Source: Thiospirochaeta perfilievii
Lineage (GTDB): Bacteria; Spirochaetota; Spirochaetia; DSM-2461
Direction of reading: 5' to 3'
NCBI RefSeq assembly: GCF_008329945.1
Contig: NZ_CP035807.1
Coordinates: 2,790,001-2,854,000 of the forward strand
Length of the DNA stretch: 64,000 bases
In this document: piece by piece, positions 36,724 through 46,066 of the stretch
How the letters are laid out: each line of letters opens with the position of its first letter
Numbering within the stretch: position 1 is the first letter of the stretch
The notes under the pieces: model-generated
Databases searched by the model: none
Told to the model about the DNA's origin: nothing
The model's input: the letters and a program-made list of their open reading frames with translations, nothing else
Made by a program: the position numbers and the translations under genes

Positions 36724-37170
36724 ATGAAAAAAGTTTTATTTTTCTTAGTGGTTTTAATAGGCTTAAACCCACTATTTTGCCAGTCTAATACTATTATTGA
36801 TCAGGTCTTAGGCCAGGATTTAGTAGCTTTTGATAATGCAGTTTATCTTATTTTGTCCGCAGGGGATAAGATTGATGAGAATATTTCACCAAAAGAGGCC
36901 CTTTTGGAACTAGAGAAACTTAATTGGTCTATAGATATTAAGCAGGCAGAGGATACTATAAATCTATTTGATGCCTCCCTATTAATAATGAACTCACTAG
37001 AATTAAAGGGTGGATTAATGTATAAACTATTTCCAATTAAAAGATACGCCTTTAAAGAGATGGTATTTAACGGACTATTCGAAAATGCCAAGGATGGTAA
37101 TAGGGAGATCTCCGGTATTGAACTATTAACAATACTAGGCAAGAGTCTAGCTTTTAAGGAGGTTCAGTAG
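36724..37170 (+). CDS. Small exported protein of unknown function
   Basis: A 148-residue protein with a signal peptide (MKKVLFFLVVLIGLNPLFC, then QSN). The cysteine at the end of the hydrophobic stretch could act as a lipobox but the preceding residues (PLFC) are a weak match. The mature part is helical without a recognisable domain. A good AAGGAG site precedes the ATG. It is the first gene of the exported cassette and its stop is one base before the next ORF. It begins about 120 bp from the divergent CHASE2 cyclase gene. Confidence 0.6.
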   Translation: MKKVLFFLVVLIGLNPLFCQSNTIIDQVLGQDLVAFDNAVYLILSAGDKIDENISPKEALLELEKLNWSIDIKQAEDTINLFDASLLIMNSLELKGGLMYKLFPIKRYAFKEMVFNGLFENAKDGNREISGIELLTILGKSLAFKEVQ

Positions 37171-37171
37171 T

Positions 37172-38473
37172 ATGTTAAATTTTAAAAGGATATTAATTGT
37201 TAACCTGCTAATAATAACAACAACTCTATTCTCTGTAGATTACGGTCTATCTATTGATGAGAGTATTACTGTAAACTCAGGCCTTAGTAACTCTATAAAG
37301 GCTACAGCATGGAGTAACATTGGTCTTGGGGATACAAAATTTGAGTTTAAAGGCTCCATATCCCACTCAACAGCCAGCCAGCCGGATTTTCCATATTTTA
37401 TGGATGTGGATCTGCTTAAGTTCTCTACACTTTTTCCAAAATCCACACCTAAAATGCCAGATACCAGAATATCCCTTGGTAGGTGGACAATGTCGGACCA
37501 GACAGGTTATGTAGTTGCCCATAAGTTAGATGGACTCTTTATGAACCTAAAGTATAATACCTTGTCCCTATATAACTATTTAGCCTATAGTGGTCTACTT
37601 TGGAAGTCAGGTTCTGGGATTTCCCCATCTGAGTTAGATAGTTTTTATGCCGGGCTTGATAGCCAAACCCTTGGTAGCCCCCGTTTTATAACTATTACAG
37701 GGTTAACTCTACCACCAATATTTAAACAGAGAGTAGGGCTAGAGGTTATTTATCAGGTCGATTTAAGGGATGAAGAGTATGTAATTAGCGAGTATCAAGC
37801 TCTACCGTCAGAAGGTGATGAAGCCCTTGAGGGTGGTGGTCTTTTAAATACTTTCTACGCCTCTATGAAATTATCAGGGGATATACCGGTTGTAGAGGAT
37901 TTAAATTACAAAGTTAATTACATATTTAATTCCGGTAGTAAGTTAGGCCAGATCCAGGAAGATGATACATATTACCAAAATTCCACAATATTTGCCCATT
38001 TAGTGGATTTAAGACTAGAGAAATTCCTACCATCAATTTACAATTCAATAGTAAGCTACAGGTTTGTTTATAGTAGTGGTGATGGGGATAGTAGTGGAAA
38101 TGATACTACATTTCTACCAATTACACGGTCTGGCTTTGGAGCAGTTTTTTCACCAAGTTTAGGGAATATTATAGTAAACGATATAAGTTATTCTCTAAAA
38201 CCATTAGATAAGCTTCAGACCATTGTTAAAGTTTTAGCTTTTACCAGGAGTACAACAGGTAGTATATCTGAGGATGGTCTAGATCCAAACAGTAGTAGTC
38301 TGTATTTAGGTTCCGAGCTGGATGTAACAGCGAACTATAGACCATTTTCAGATTTAGGGTTATCCCTAACAGCAGGTCTATACTTCCCATCAAGTGCAAC
38401 TTACAGTGCAGCTTATTTAGAAGAGAGTCCTATTTTAGGATCAATAAAATTAAATGTTTCGTTTAGCATGTAA
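37172..38473 (+). CDS. Exported beta-barrel-like protein
   Basis: A 433-residue protein with an N-terminal signal sequence (INLLIITTTLFSVDYGLS region) and a long series of alternating strands with terminal phenylalanine (LNVSFSM), in keeping with an outer-membrane barrel. No named family is recognised. It is the second gene of the cassette and could be the outer-membrane partner of the FecR-domain protein and lipoprotein downstream. Confidence 0.6.
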   Translation: MLNFKRILIVNLLIITTTLFSVDYGLSIDESITVNSGLSNSIKATAWSNIGLGDTKFEFKGSISHSTASQPDFPYFMDVDLLKFSTLFPKSTPKMPDTRISLGRWTMSDQTGYVVAHKLDGLFMNLKYNTLSLYNYLAYSGLLWKSGSGISPSELDSFYAGLDSQTLGSPRFITITGLTLPPIFKQRVGLEVIYQVDLRDEEYVISEYQALPSEGDEALEGGGLLNTFYASMKLSGDIPVVEDLNYKVNYIFNSGSKLGQIQEDDTYYQNSTIFAHLVDLRLEKFLPSIYNSIVSYRFVYSSGDGDSSGNDTTFLPITRSGFGAVFSPSLGNIIVNDISYSLKPLDKLQTIVKVLAFTRSTTGSISEDGLDPNSSSLYLGSELDVTANYRPFSDLGLSLTAGLYFPSSATYSAAYLEESPILGSIKLNVSFSM

Positions 38474-38496
38474 ATATAGATTTTTGGAGGGTTAGT

Positions 38497-39492
38497 ATGA
38501 AAAGAATTATAACCATACTGTTATTTTTAATGTGTAGTTTTGCTATTTATAGCCAAACAGGTGTGCTTAAAAATATTAAGGGTAAGGTCGAGATAAGTAA
38601 GGATGGCTCAAATAGTTGGGTTAAAGCTACAGAGGGTATGTCTGTAGAGTTAAGTGATACTATTTCTACAGGTTTTGGAGCCGCAGCAACCCTGGATTTA
38701 GGTAACTCGAAGGTCGCGTTAAAACCACTTACAAGAATGAGTGTCGATATGTTCCTAGAGACTAGTAATAAGGTCTCAACTTCCCTGTTTTTACAGGTAG
38801 GCTCTGTAGAGGCCGAGGTTGACTCGTCTAATATTAAACAGAGTTTTCAGGTTCAGTCTCCATACTCTACAGCTTCGGTTCGTGGAACCAAGTTTGATTT
38901 TGATGGTAGAAAAATCACTGTAAAAGAGGGTACAGTTGCCCTTTTTGTGGGAAAACCAAAAAGAATTATTCAAAAAGCGATAGTTCAAAGAAAAAAAGAG
39001 AAGAAAAAAGCTGAAGAGGCCCAGGCCTTAGAAGAGAAACAGGCCGCGGAAGCAACAGGGGATGCTACTTTACAAGAAGAGGAACCAGCTTTAGAAGATG
39101 AAGAACCAGCTTTAGAAGAGCAGCCGGAACTAAGTGAGGATTTTTTACAGGAAATAGAGCAAGAAGTTGCTAGTCAGCAGTCGGATTTTAGTGATGATGG
39201 AGCAATTTTTGTAAAACAGGGTCAAAGTGTTCAGGTTGTTGTAGAGTTAACTCCTACTAAAAAAACAGAGAAGAAAAAACCTAAAGATGGGGAAGAGAAG
39301 GAAGAGGAAGCCTCTATTATAACAGATAAGGATGAAATTGTATCAAACTCTACAGTAATTGCAGATACATCTGTTGCAAAATCTACTCCAAAGAGTGGGT
39401 CAGAGAGCGAGGCGGAGACAGAAACACCAGAGGTTTTTGTTCCACCAGTAACAAAACCAACCCGGACTGATATAACAATAATCTGGGAATAA
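38497..39492 (+). CDS. Exported FecR-domain protein with an acidic C-terminal tail
   Basis: A 331-residue protein with a signal peptide (MKRIITILLFLMCSFAIYS). Residues 22-150 form a FecR-type beta domain (GVLKNIKGKVEIS, ATLDLGNSKVALKP, STASVRGTKFDFDG), as found in periplasmic proteins that bind surface or polymer ligands. Residues 155-290 are low-complexity, rich in Lys, Glu and Ala, with a short internal repeat EEPALED/EEPALEE, and probably disordered or coiled. A GGAGGG ribosome-binding site precedes the start. FecR domains often pair with signalling proteins; the nearby CHASE2 cyclase is a candidate partner. Confidence 0.8.
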   Translation: MKRIITILLFLMCSFAIYSQTGVLKNIKGKVEISKDGSNSWVKATEGMSVELSDTISTGFGAAATLDLGNSKVALKPLTRMSVDMFLETSNKVSTSLFLQVGSVEAEVDSSNIKQSFQVQSPYSTASVRGTKFDFDGRKITVKEGTVALFVGKPKRIIQKAIVQRKKEKKKAEEAQALEEKQAAEATGDATLQEEEPALEDEEPALEEQPELSEDFLQEIEQEVASQQSDFSDDGAIFVKQGQSVQVVVELTPTKKTEKKKPKDGEEKEEEASIITDKDEIVSNSTVIADTSVAKSTPKSGSESEAETETPEVFVPPVTKPTRTDITIIWE

Positions 39493-39503
39493 GGGAGGGT
39501 ATT

Positions 39504-40973
39504 ATGAGAATTAAACTAATATTATTAACACTATTAAGCTTTTTACTTCTATCCTGCTCCATGGTTAGCGAGAAGGGTTCTATCCCTATCAACCTACCAG
39601 AAGTAGGACCAGGTAGAGCTTTAGAGAATACAGATACAGCTAGAATATATCTTCTCTCTAGTACTGGGGATAAAAATATTGACCCAACAACTAAAGAGAT
39701 CTATGTAGATGTTCCTATGGATAAAGGCTCCTACTTAATAGAGGATATTAAGTCAAATAATACCTACCAACTACTTGTTCTTTTTGGAACAAAAGTTGAT
39801 GGTGTTTTTTCAAATGTTACACAATACGCAGCTAAGGAGAACCTTAAAGTAACTGCAGGTATTAATAACTCTATTAAAATGACAATAGAGGATTCTAAGT
39901 TTACTTGGAACTCTAGTTACACAGGTAAAAGTGTAGAGCAAGTTTTAGAAATTAATGGTTCCATATATGTAAGAGCAGTAATAGATGGATCATCAGTTAT
40001 ATATAAAGATGGAGAAGCCCTAGAGATTGATGCAACTGATATTGGTACAATACAGTCCATTGGAAAGGGTGTAGACTTAGAAGGGTTTAATGTTCTATGG
40101 ATAAATACTAATATTGGTATCTTCCCATATATAAATGGGGATATAGATATGGACTTCCATAAGGGTCTAGTTTCCAATACCCTGGATATTTCCGAGTCCT
40201 ACGGTTTAAAACTAAGTGATGCTACTAATTCGGAAGATTTTGTATTAATAGCTTACTTCCAAGGCCCGGGTTCAGTTGGTGGTACATTAATTGACAGTGA
40301 AACCCCTAAAGAGAGTTGGGAGTGGTTTGATAAAGAGTCTATAATAACAGAGATGCCGGAAATGGAGAGTATATTAGGGGATGTTAACTCTTTAATTTAC
40401 GACTTTGTATCAAATGGTAACTACGCCTACCTATCAACAGCCCTTCCTATAGCTGCATTTAGGGTAGGGTCTGATACATTCTCGGAAGATAATTCCTTAT
40501 CAGATGATCCTACATTTGCAGATATACAGGAGTTATTAGACTTTATAGTTGTAAAAGACTCCTCTAACCAGCAGGGAACTGTTACATCCATTGGTCTAGA
40601 GGGTTCAACCCTATACCTGGGTTCAGAGTCTGGCCTCTATTATACAGAGATAGACCCTGCTACCGGTGCATTAGTAGATAAAGAGGCAGCAAAGACCGCT
40701 GGTACTGAATTTGCCGGTGTAAAAAATGTAATTGTTGGTACAGAGGGGCTATATTTTAAAAAGATAGTTACAACTTCCGGTTATATTGCAGCCTTAACTA
40801 ATAAATCCATATTAGTAATAGATACAAAAACAAATACAATAACCGATACTTTTAAATTCTACCAGGGTATGCCTGGTAAACCTACTAAGTTAGCAACTGA
40901 CTTAGCCTGGGACGGTACAACACTATATGTTACCGGGGAGTCTGGTTTAGTTACAAAGAGTTACGGAAATTAA
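39504..40973 (+). CDS. Lipoprotein with probable beta-propeller-like domain
   Basis: A 489-residue protein with a type II signal peptide (lipobox LLSC at about residues 11-15 after LTLLSFLLLSC) and hence a lipid anchor. Residues 30-125 resemble an Ig-like or carbohydrate-type beta domain. The rest contains repeated segments such as VLEINGSIYVRA, SIGLEGSTLYLGSESGLYY and LAWDGTTLYVTGESGLV, which look like propeller blades. It is the last gene of the exported cassette and is followed by a strong terminator. Confidence 0.68.
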   Translation: MRIKLILLTLLSFLLLSCSMVSEKGSIPINLPEVGPGRALENTDTARIYLLSSTGDKNIDPTTKEIYVDVPMDKGSYLIEDIKSNNTYQLLVLFGTKVDGVFSNVTQYAAKENLKVTAGINNSIKMTIEDSKFTWNSSYTGKSVEQVLEINGSIYVRAVIDGSSVIYKDGEALEIDATDIGTIQSIGKGVDLEGFNVLWINTNIGIFPYINGDIDMDFHKGLVSNTLDISESYGLKLSDATNSEDFVLIAYFQGPGSVGGTLIDSETPKESWEWFDKESIITEMPEMESILGDVNSLIYDFVSNGNYAYLSTALPIAAFRVGSDTFSEDNSLSDDPTFADIQELLDFIVVKDSSNQQGTVTSIGLEGSTLYLGSESGLYYTEIDPATGALVDKEAAKTAGTEFAGVKNVIVGTEGLYFKKIVTTSGYIAALTNKSILVIDTKTNTITDTFKFYQGMPGKPTKLATDLAWDGTTLYVTGESGLVTKSYGN

Positions 40974-40994
40974 GAATAAAGTTTAATTGTTGTT

Positions 40995-41022
40995 GACCAC
41001 CTTATTTAGGTGGTCTTTTTTT
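40995..41022 (+). terminator. GACCACCT hairpin terminator, copy 1
   Basis: GACCACCT (40995-41002), a TATTT loop and AGGTGGTC (41008-41015), then seven T. Nearly the same hairpin ends two repeat units at 50349 and 54990. Confidence 0.9.
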
Positions 41023-41103
41023 AGATTATATATTTGAATTTAATTGTTTATTATACCTATATAATAGTAGCTATTTAGTGGATAATAATTATAGGAGAGT
41101 TAT

Positions 41104-41979
41104 ATGTATTTTTTAGATGTTAAAACAGATTATGCTTTTAAAAAGGTTTTTGGTAGCCTAGAGAACAAGGATATATTAATAAGCTTTTTAAACTCCCTTA
41201 TAGACTTCCCCAATAATAGGTATATTACTAGCTTGGAAATAGTAGATCCATACAATATCCCAATGTTAAAGGGTATGAAGGACACTTATGTAGATGTAAA
41301 AGCTCTATTAGATAATGGTACTATGGTAATAATAGAGATGCAGATTTTAAACCACTCTGGTCTAGAAAAAAGAATACTATACAATGTGGCTAAAAACTAC
41401 TCTGTTCAGTTAACCCAGGCAGAGGATTATACACTATTAAACCCTGTTATAGCTTTAACAATTGTAGATTTTGATATGTTCCCAGATACCCAAAGTGTAG
41501 TTTCCAGGTTTAAACTACTAGAGAAAGAGTCATTTATTAATTATGCAGACGATATCGAGCTTATATTTATCGAGCTACCAAAATTTAAAAAGCAGTTAGA
41601 AAATCTTAAAAATATTAAGGATCAATGGATATATTTTATTAAAAATGCAGGAAGTTTAGAGTATGTTCCAGAATCATTATCTCCTACTGTAAAACAAGCC
41701 TTAAATGTAGTAAATACGGCAGGGTTTTCTAAAGAAGAACTAGAGATACAACATAAGAGAAAGGAATTTATATTTATTCAAAATGCATCAATAGATAAGG
41801 CAACTAAAGATGGACTAAAAAAAGGTATAAAAAAAGGTATAGAACAGGGTATAGAAAAACGAGACATAGTTATTGTTAAAAATATGTACAACAGTGGTTC
41901 AACTATAAACTATATATCCGAAATTACAGGCCTGGATCAGGATAAAATTAAGCAATACTTAAACAAAAAGGTTAATTAG
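41104..41979 (+). CDS. Rpn-family recombination-promoting nuclease / PD-(D/E)XK transposase-like protein
   Basis: A 291-residue protein of the TIGR01784/PDDEXK_2 group. The opening FLDVKTDYAFKKVFGS and the nuclease core YVDVKALLDNGTMVIIEMQ (Asp...Glu-x-Gln, the variant active site of this group) are diagnostic. The C-terminal segment is charged and ends in a helix-turn-helix-like SEITGLDQDKIKQYL. Rpn proteins nick DNA and promote RecA-independent recombination in E. coli, and they multiply within genomes. It begins the accessory region, and the helicase gene starts two bases after its stop. Confidence 0.85.
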   Translation: MYFLDVKTDYAFKKVFGSLENKDILISFLNSLIDFPNNRYITSLEIVDPYNIPMLKGMKDTYVDVKALLDNGTMVIIEMQILNHSGLEKRILYNVAKNYSVQLTQAEDYTLLNPVIALTIVDFDMFPDTQSVVSRFKLLEKESFINYADDIELIFIELPKFKKQLENLKNIKDQWIYFIKNAGSLEYVPESLSPTVKQALNVVNTAGFSKEELEIQHKRKEFIFIQNASIDKATKDGLKKGIKKGIEQGIEKRDIVIVKNMYNSGSTINYISEITGLDQDKIKQYLNKKVN

Positions 41980-41980
41980 A

Positions 41981-44900
41981 TTGGAATACACAGAAAACGA
42001 CATAAAAACATATCTTGGAGATATAATATTTTACCGAGCAAAAGATTATTTTAACAAAAACAAAGTACTTATTGTTGCCCCTGAGCAGAAAGCATACCAT
42101 GGAGAAGTTCTAGGAAGTGGTGGTCAAATTTACAGTGTAGAAGTTGGATACGATGGCTACCATAACTGTTCTTGTCCATATAACGGGCCATGTAAGCATA
42201 TAGGTGCTGTATTGTTAGAACTATTGCAAATTGAACAAGAGGTCGAAAACTTCGATCCAGTAGAAGAGTTTAGGCATTATGAAACTTTAAAATCCCAGGA
42301 TTTAGAAGAATTTAACAAAGAGATGTTTAACGATTCAAGTTGGAGAGGGATAAATAAAAATAATAATGGAAGAGAGTCTAGTTTTAAGGTTCAATTTCAG
42401 ATTGTATGTTCCAATACAAACAAACCTTTAATAAAAGCCGTTCTTCGTTATATAAAAAAAGACGGTGATTTAGGACGGACTGAAAATTTTAGTTATTCTA
42501 AAAATATTACAGATATTACAAGTAACTCAGAAGCTGTTCTAAACTATTTACAATTAAAAATGGATTATCAGGAATCCCTTCACACCTGCCTCCCCCTATT
42601 GCAATATCAGGAACAGGATATAGTATATAAGGATAGTATAGTTAATATTAAAAGTTTTAACCGTGTAGAAGTTAACTTTACTCCCCATATAAAAACTAAT
42701 CATAATGTAACATTTACACCGCTATTTAACCTTTATAATGGAGATGAGTTATTGGCAGCTAAAATTCCATTAAGGGATATAGAGCCTAGCCCTGGACGTA
42801 TAACAGTATTTGATAAAAACAGTAAAACAATACTAGTTAACAATTCCTTTAATATGATTAATAAATTCTTTATAAAAATAGATAACTTATTTGCTCTTTT
42901 TTACAAAGATATTACCCTTTTAAAAGAAAAATTTGACGATTCTACTAATATTATTATTAATTTTAACTTAAAAGGAATAAAGAGTTACACTTTAAAACCT
43001 GTTCCTGTATTAAAACTAAGGGAAGGTTATTCTGGAGTAGAGTTAGACATCTATTTTAGATATAAAAATGAGGAATTACATATAAATAGTAGTAAAGATA
43101 TATCAAAACCGGTAATAGAAACTGATTATATAGAGGTCCTAGAGCGGGATTATATGTTTGAAGATCTATTTTTAGCTTATCTAAATAAAATTATTTCCGG
43201 ATTAAAACCAGCATACAACTGGGAAAAACATAACTACTATTATTCTGGTTTTTTAGACCGTTTTATTCAGCTATATGGAAAAACTTTAGTTGATGATGGT
43301 GTAATTTTAAATGTGGATAAAAAAGATATAACAGTTTCTAAAGGAACATTAGGTTATAGTGTTGAGAACAAAATAGACTGGTTCGATATTAAACTATACT
43401 TAAAAGATGAAAATGGTATTAGTACACCTATTACAGCTAATACTATAAACTCATCAATAATTAAAGCCTCTAGTGGTTATTTTCTACTAGATAAAGAGTC
43501 CATAAAAAGTGTTGATTCTATTAAACGTCAAGCTGAAGTTAAAAATGACCAAATACTTGTAAATAAAAATAATTTTAATATGGTTGATTTTTTATATAAT
43601 AATAAGACAGATAACAGTAATAAAGCCCTAGAGAAGCAGTATAAAATACAAAAGAGTCTTAAAAATTTTAGTGGAATAGAAGAACAAAAAATAACAAAGG
43701 GTTTTAAAGGGAAACTAAGAGATTATCAAAAAGCAGGTTACAACTGGTTGCAATTTCTACACAAAAATAGTCTAAATGGTTGTCTTGCCGATGATATGGG
43801 GCTAGGAAAAACAGTACAGACATTAGCTTTACTACAGAGTTTAAAAGATCAAAACAAATTTAAAACATCCCTTTTAGTTGTTCCTGTTGTAACAATGGGT
43901 AACTGGGAGAAGGAGTGCGAAAAATTTACTCCTGAAATTGTAATAGAGAAACACGAAGGCAGTAAAAGGGTTAAGGATATAGATTATTTAAAAGAGTTTG
44001 ACTTAATAATAGTAAGTTACCACACTTTAATTAGAGATATTGAACTATTTTCTAGCCATATTTGGTACTACTTAATTTTAGATGAAGCCCAATATATAAA
44101 AAATCCTAAAACAAAGCTTAACAAAGGTATTAGATCCATAAAAGCAGAGCATAGGTTATCCTTAACAGGTACACCTGTTGAGAATTCAACTACAGATTTA
44201 TATTCTCAAATGGAATTTTTAAATCCTGGTATTCTTGGAAAGCTTGAAAAATTTAATAAAGAGTATGCTAAACCCATAGATAAAAATGGAAATAGTGACA
44301 TTGAAACCGAGTTATCTAAAAGAGTAAACCCTTTAATTCTTAGAAGAAAAAAAGAGGATGTATTAAAAGATTTACCAGAAAAAGAGATAGTAGTCCAATA
44401 TATCGAAATGGGCAGTAAACAAAAAAAATTGTATAACTCTTATAAAAAGAGTATTAGAGATGAGGTTGTTGGTATTATTAAAGAGAAGGGTATTGAAAAA
44501 TCCACAATTTCCATATTAGATGCACTTTTAAAATTAAGGCAGATAGCTTTATTCCCCCAATTAATTAGTGATGAATATAAAAAAACAGAATCCTGTAAAA
44601 TGGATACTCTAAAAATAATGTTACAGGATATTATAGCCGATGGACATAAAGTTTTAATTTTTTCTCAGTTTGTAAAAACCTTGGAAATAATAGAACTGTG
44701 GTTAAATGAATCCAAGTTAGAGTACAGTAAAATTACAGGGAAAACAAAGGATAGAACAAAAGAGATAGATAATTTTAATAATAGTAACAAAGTGTTTCTA
44801 CTTAGCCTAAAAGCTGGTGGTGTAGGTATTAATTTAACAAGTGCCGACTATGTAATACTTTTTGACCCATGGTGGAACCCTGCTGTAGAAAATCAGGCTA

Positions 44901-45091
44901 TTGATCGTTGTTACAGAATAGGGCAAAAAAACAAAGTTTTTGCATATAAAATGATTGTTAAAGATACTGTAGAAGAGAAAATAATTGAACTTCAGAATAA
45001 AAAAAAGGAGTTAGCCGAAGGTTTAGTCTCTGCCGAATCCGGAATTATTAAATCTTTAACAAAAGATGATTTAATGGGGTTATTCCAATAG
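41981..45091 (+). CDS. SWIM zinc-finger SNF2-family helicase
   Basis: A 1036-residue superfamily 2 ATPase. A SWIM finger with the CxCx(n)CxH pattern (CSCPYNGPCKH) lies near residue 65. A long central domain without named motifs follows (80-560). The SNF2 core has motif I DDMGLGKT near residue 604, DEAQ near residue 700, TGTPVEN near residue 729, and the C-terminal RecA-like half with SLKAGGVGINLTSADYV and DRCYRIGQ near residue 972. It is in the HepA/RapA-like group often found in accessory and defence loci. The TTG start at 41981 is directly after the Rpn gene; the two are probably co-transcribed. Role in transcription recycling or defence is not resolved. Confidence 0.87.
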   Translation: MEYTENDIKTYLGDIIFYRAKDYFNKNKVLIVAPEQKAYHGEVLGSGGQIYSVEVGYDGYHNCSCPYNGPCKHIGAVLLELLQIEQEVENFDPVEEFRHYETLKSQDLEEFNKEMFNDSSWRGINKNNNGRESSFKVQFQIVCSNTNKPLIKAVLRYIKKDGDLGRTENFSYSKNITDITSNSEAVLNYLQLKMDYQESLHTCLPLLQYQEQDIVYKDSIVNIKSFNRVEVNFTPHIKTNHNVTFTPLFNLYNGDELLAAKIPLRDIEPSPGRITVFDKNSKTILVNNSFNMINKFFIKIDNLFALFYKDITLLKEKFDDSTNIIINFNLKGIKSYTLKPVPVLKLREGYSGVELDIYFRYKNEELHINSSKDISKPVIETDYIEVLERDYMFEDLFLAYLNKIISGLKPAYNWEKHNYYYSGFLDRFIQLYGKTLVDDGVILNVDKKDITVSKGTLGYSVENKIDWFDIKLYLKDENGISTPITANTINSSIIKASSGYFLLDKESIKSVDSIKRQAEVKNDQILVNKNNFNMVDFLYNNKTDNSNKALEKQYKIQKSLKNFSGIEEQKITKGFKGKLRDYQKAGYNWLQFLHKNSLNGCLADDMGLGKTVQTLALLQSLKDQNKFKTSLLVVPVVTMGNWEKECEKFTPEIVIEKHEGSKRVKDIDYLKEFDLIIVSYHTLIRDIELFSSHIWYYLILDEAQYIKNPKTKLNKGIRSIKAEHRLSLTGTPVENSTTDLYSQMEFLNPGILGKLEKFNKEYAKPIDKNGNSDIETELSKRVNPLILRRKKEDVLKDLPEKEIVVQYIEMGSKQKKLYNSYKKSIRDEVVGIIKEKGIEKSTISILDALLKLRQIALFPQLISDEYKKTESCKMDTLKIMLQDIIADGHKVLIFSQFVKTLEIIELWLNESKLEYSKITGKTKDRTKEIDNFNNSNKVFLLSLKAGGVGINLTSADYVILFDPWWNPAVENQAIDRCYRIGQKNKVFAYKMIVKDTVEEKIIELQNKKKELAEGLVSAESGIIKSLTKDDLMGLFQ

Positions 45092-45136
45092 TTGATGTGA
45101 ATCCAATATCGTTGCTATAATAATTTGAGGTACAAA

Positions 45137-45427
45137 ATGCGTTTAACATCATTTGAAATTATGTCCATTAAAAATACATTTAAAGAAACTTTTGAAAACG
45201 GTAGTATATATCTTTTTGGCTCCAGAGTCGACGATAAAAAAAGAGGTGGAGATATCGATTTGTATCTGTGTCCTACTAAAGTATTTCAAGATGAAAGAAA
45301 GAAAAAGATCGAATTTCTAATAAAACTACAATCACTAATTGGTGAACAAAAAATAGATGTTGTTGTTTCTAAGGATAAAAATAGACTAATTGAGCAGGAA
45401 GCTTTAAAAAAAGGAATTGAGTTGTGA
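45137..45427 (+). CDS. MntA-type nucleotidyltransferase antitoxin
   Basis: A minimal nucleotidyltransferase of 97 residues with the core motif FGSRVDDKKRGGDIDLYL, that is GS followed by nine residues and DxD. In HepT-MntA systems the antitoxin adds AMP to a tyrosine of the HEPN toxin. I prefer the ATG at 45137, which has GAGG 6 nt upstream, over a TTG four codons earlier. Its stop overlaps the HEPN gene by four bases. Confidence 0.82.
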   Translation: MRLTSFEIMSIKNTFKETFENGSIYLFGSRVDDKKRGGDIDLYLCPTKVFQDERKKKIEFLIKLQSLIGEQKIDVVVSKDKNRLIEQEALKKGIEL

Positions 45428-45900
45428 TAGAGAAATCAGAAACATTTTTAGAAAAAATACATGAATGCAATCAGCACAAGTTAAGGTTAAGTAAAGCAAA
45501 AAGACATTTAGAAAAAATAATGCCACTTAATGAAAAAAACTATAAAAACTTAGATGATATTAGTATGGGTTTTATAGATCAGTTAATTTTTAGATTTTCT
45601 AAATTACAAGATACTATGGGTGATAAATTGTTTTCATCTTTTTTAGTGCTTACAGGAGAAGATATCAAAAAAATGACTTTTATAGATAGACTTAACAGGT
45701 TAGAGGAATTAGCGATAATAAATAAAAATGAATGGATTACTTTAAGAACATATAGGAATGATATAGCCCATGAGTACTCTTTTAACCAAGATGAAGTTGT
45801 TGCAAGTATAAATATAATTTATGAAATATCTGATCAACTAATTGTTATTTATGATCTGTTTATAGAATATTGTAAAAATAAACTAGAGTTTATGAAGTAG
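45424..45900 (+). CDS. HepT-like HEPN toxin
   Basis: A 158-residue helical protein with the HEPN ribonuclease motif R-x4-H-x-Y (RNDIAHEY near residue 113). In HepT toxins the arginine and histidine cut RNA, and the tyrosine is the site of AMP addition by the partner MntA. All three residues are present, so the pair looks functional. The start is a GTG that overlaps the antitoxin stop. The order antitoxin then toxin fits known pairs. Confidence 0.82.
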   Translation: MIEKSETFLEKIHECNQHKLRLSKAKRHLEKIMPLNEKNYKNLDDISMGFIDQLIFRFSKLQDTMGDKLFSSFLVLTGEDIKKMTFIDRLNRLEELAIINKNEWITLRTYRNDIAHEYSFNQDEVVASINIIYEISDQLIVIYDLFIEYCKNKLEFMK

Positions 45901-45908
45901 TTATGAAA

Positions 45909-45944
45909 AAAAACATCCTAGAATATAAATGGGAGAAAGTATAA
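45909..45944 (+). pseudogene. 3' scrap of an AAA-ATPase/PDDEXK_9 gene (repeat unit 0)
   Basis: The bases translate as KNILEYKWEKV then stop, which is the C-terminus of the two complete AAA-ATPase-like genes at 46067 and 53146 (KNILEYKWEKI). It marks the end of a lost upstream copy of the repeat unit. Confidence 0.8.
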
Positions 45945-45984
45945 ATTCTGGAAAATCTAAAAGTTATAGGACCAACTTACTTTA

Positions 45985-46013
45985 GTGACAATACTAAGGG
46001 ATTAAACTATAAT
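45985..46013 (+). promoter_or_regulatory. Promoter of AAA-ATPase copy 1
   Basis: GTGACA (45985-45990), 17-nt spacer, TATAAT (46008-46013). The same hexamers and spacing precede the copies at 53146 and 58616. It places the transcript start near 46020, so the in-frame TTG at 46013 cannot be the start codon. Confidence 0.75.
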
Positions 46014-46066
46014 TGATTATATCTCAAAATGATGCTTCGAATACTATAATAAATATAGGAGTTTTA

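Noticed and set aside
45125-45136. TTG start of the MntA-like gene
   Set aside because: GAGG is correctly spaced for the ATG at 45137 and would fall inside the gene if the TTG were used.
46013-46066. TTG start 18 codons upstream of the first AAA-ATPase gene
   Set aside because: It lies on the -10 element. The ATG at 46067 has a good ribosome-binding site and matches the start of the second copy.
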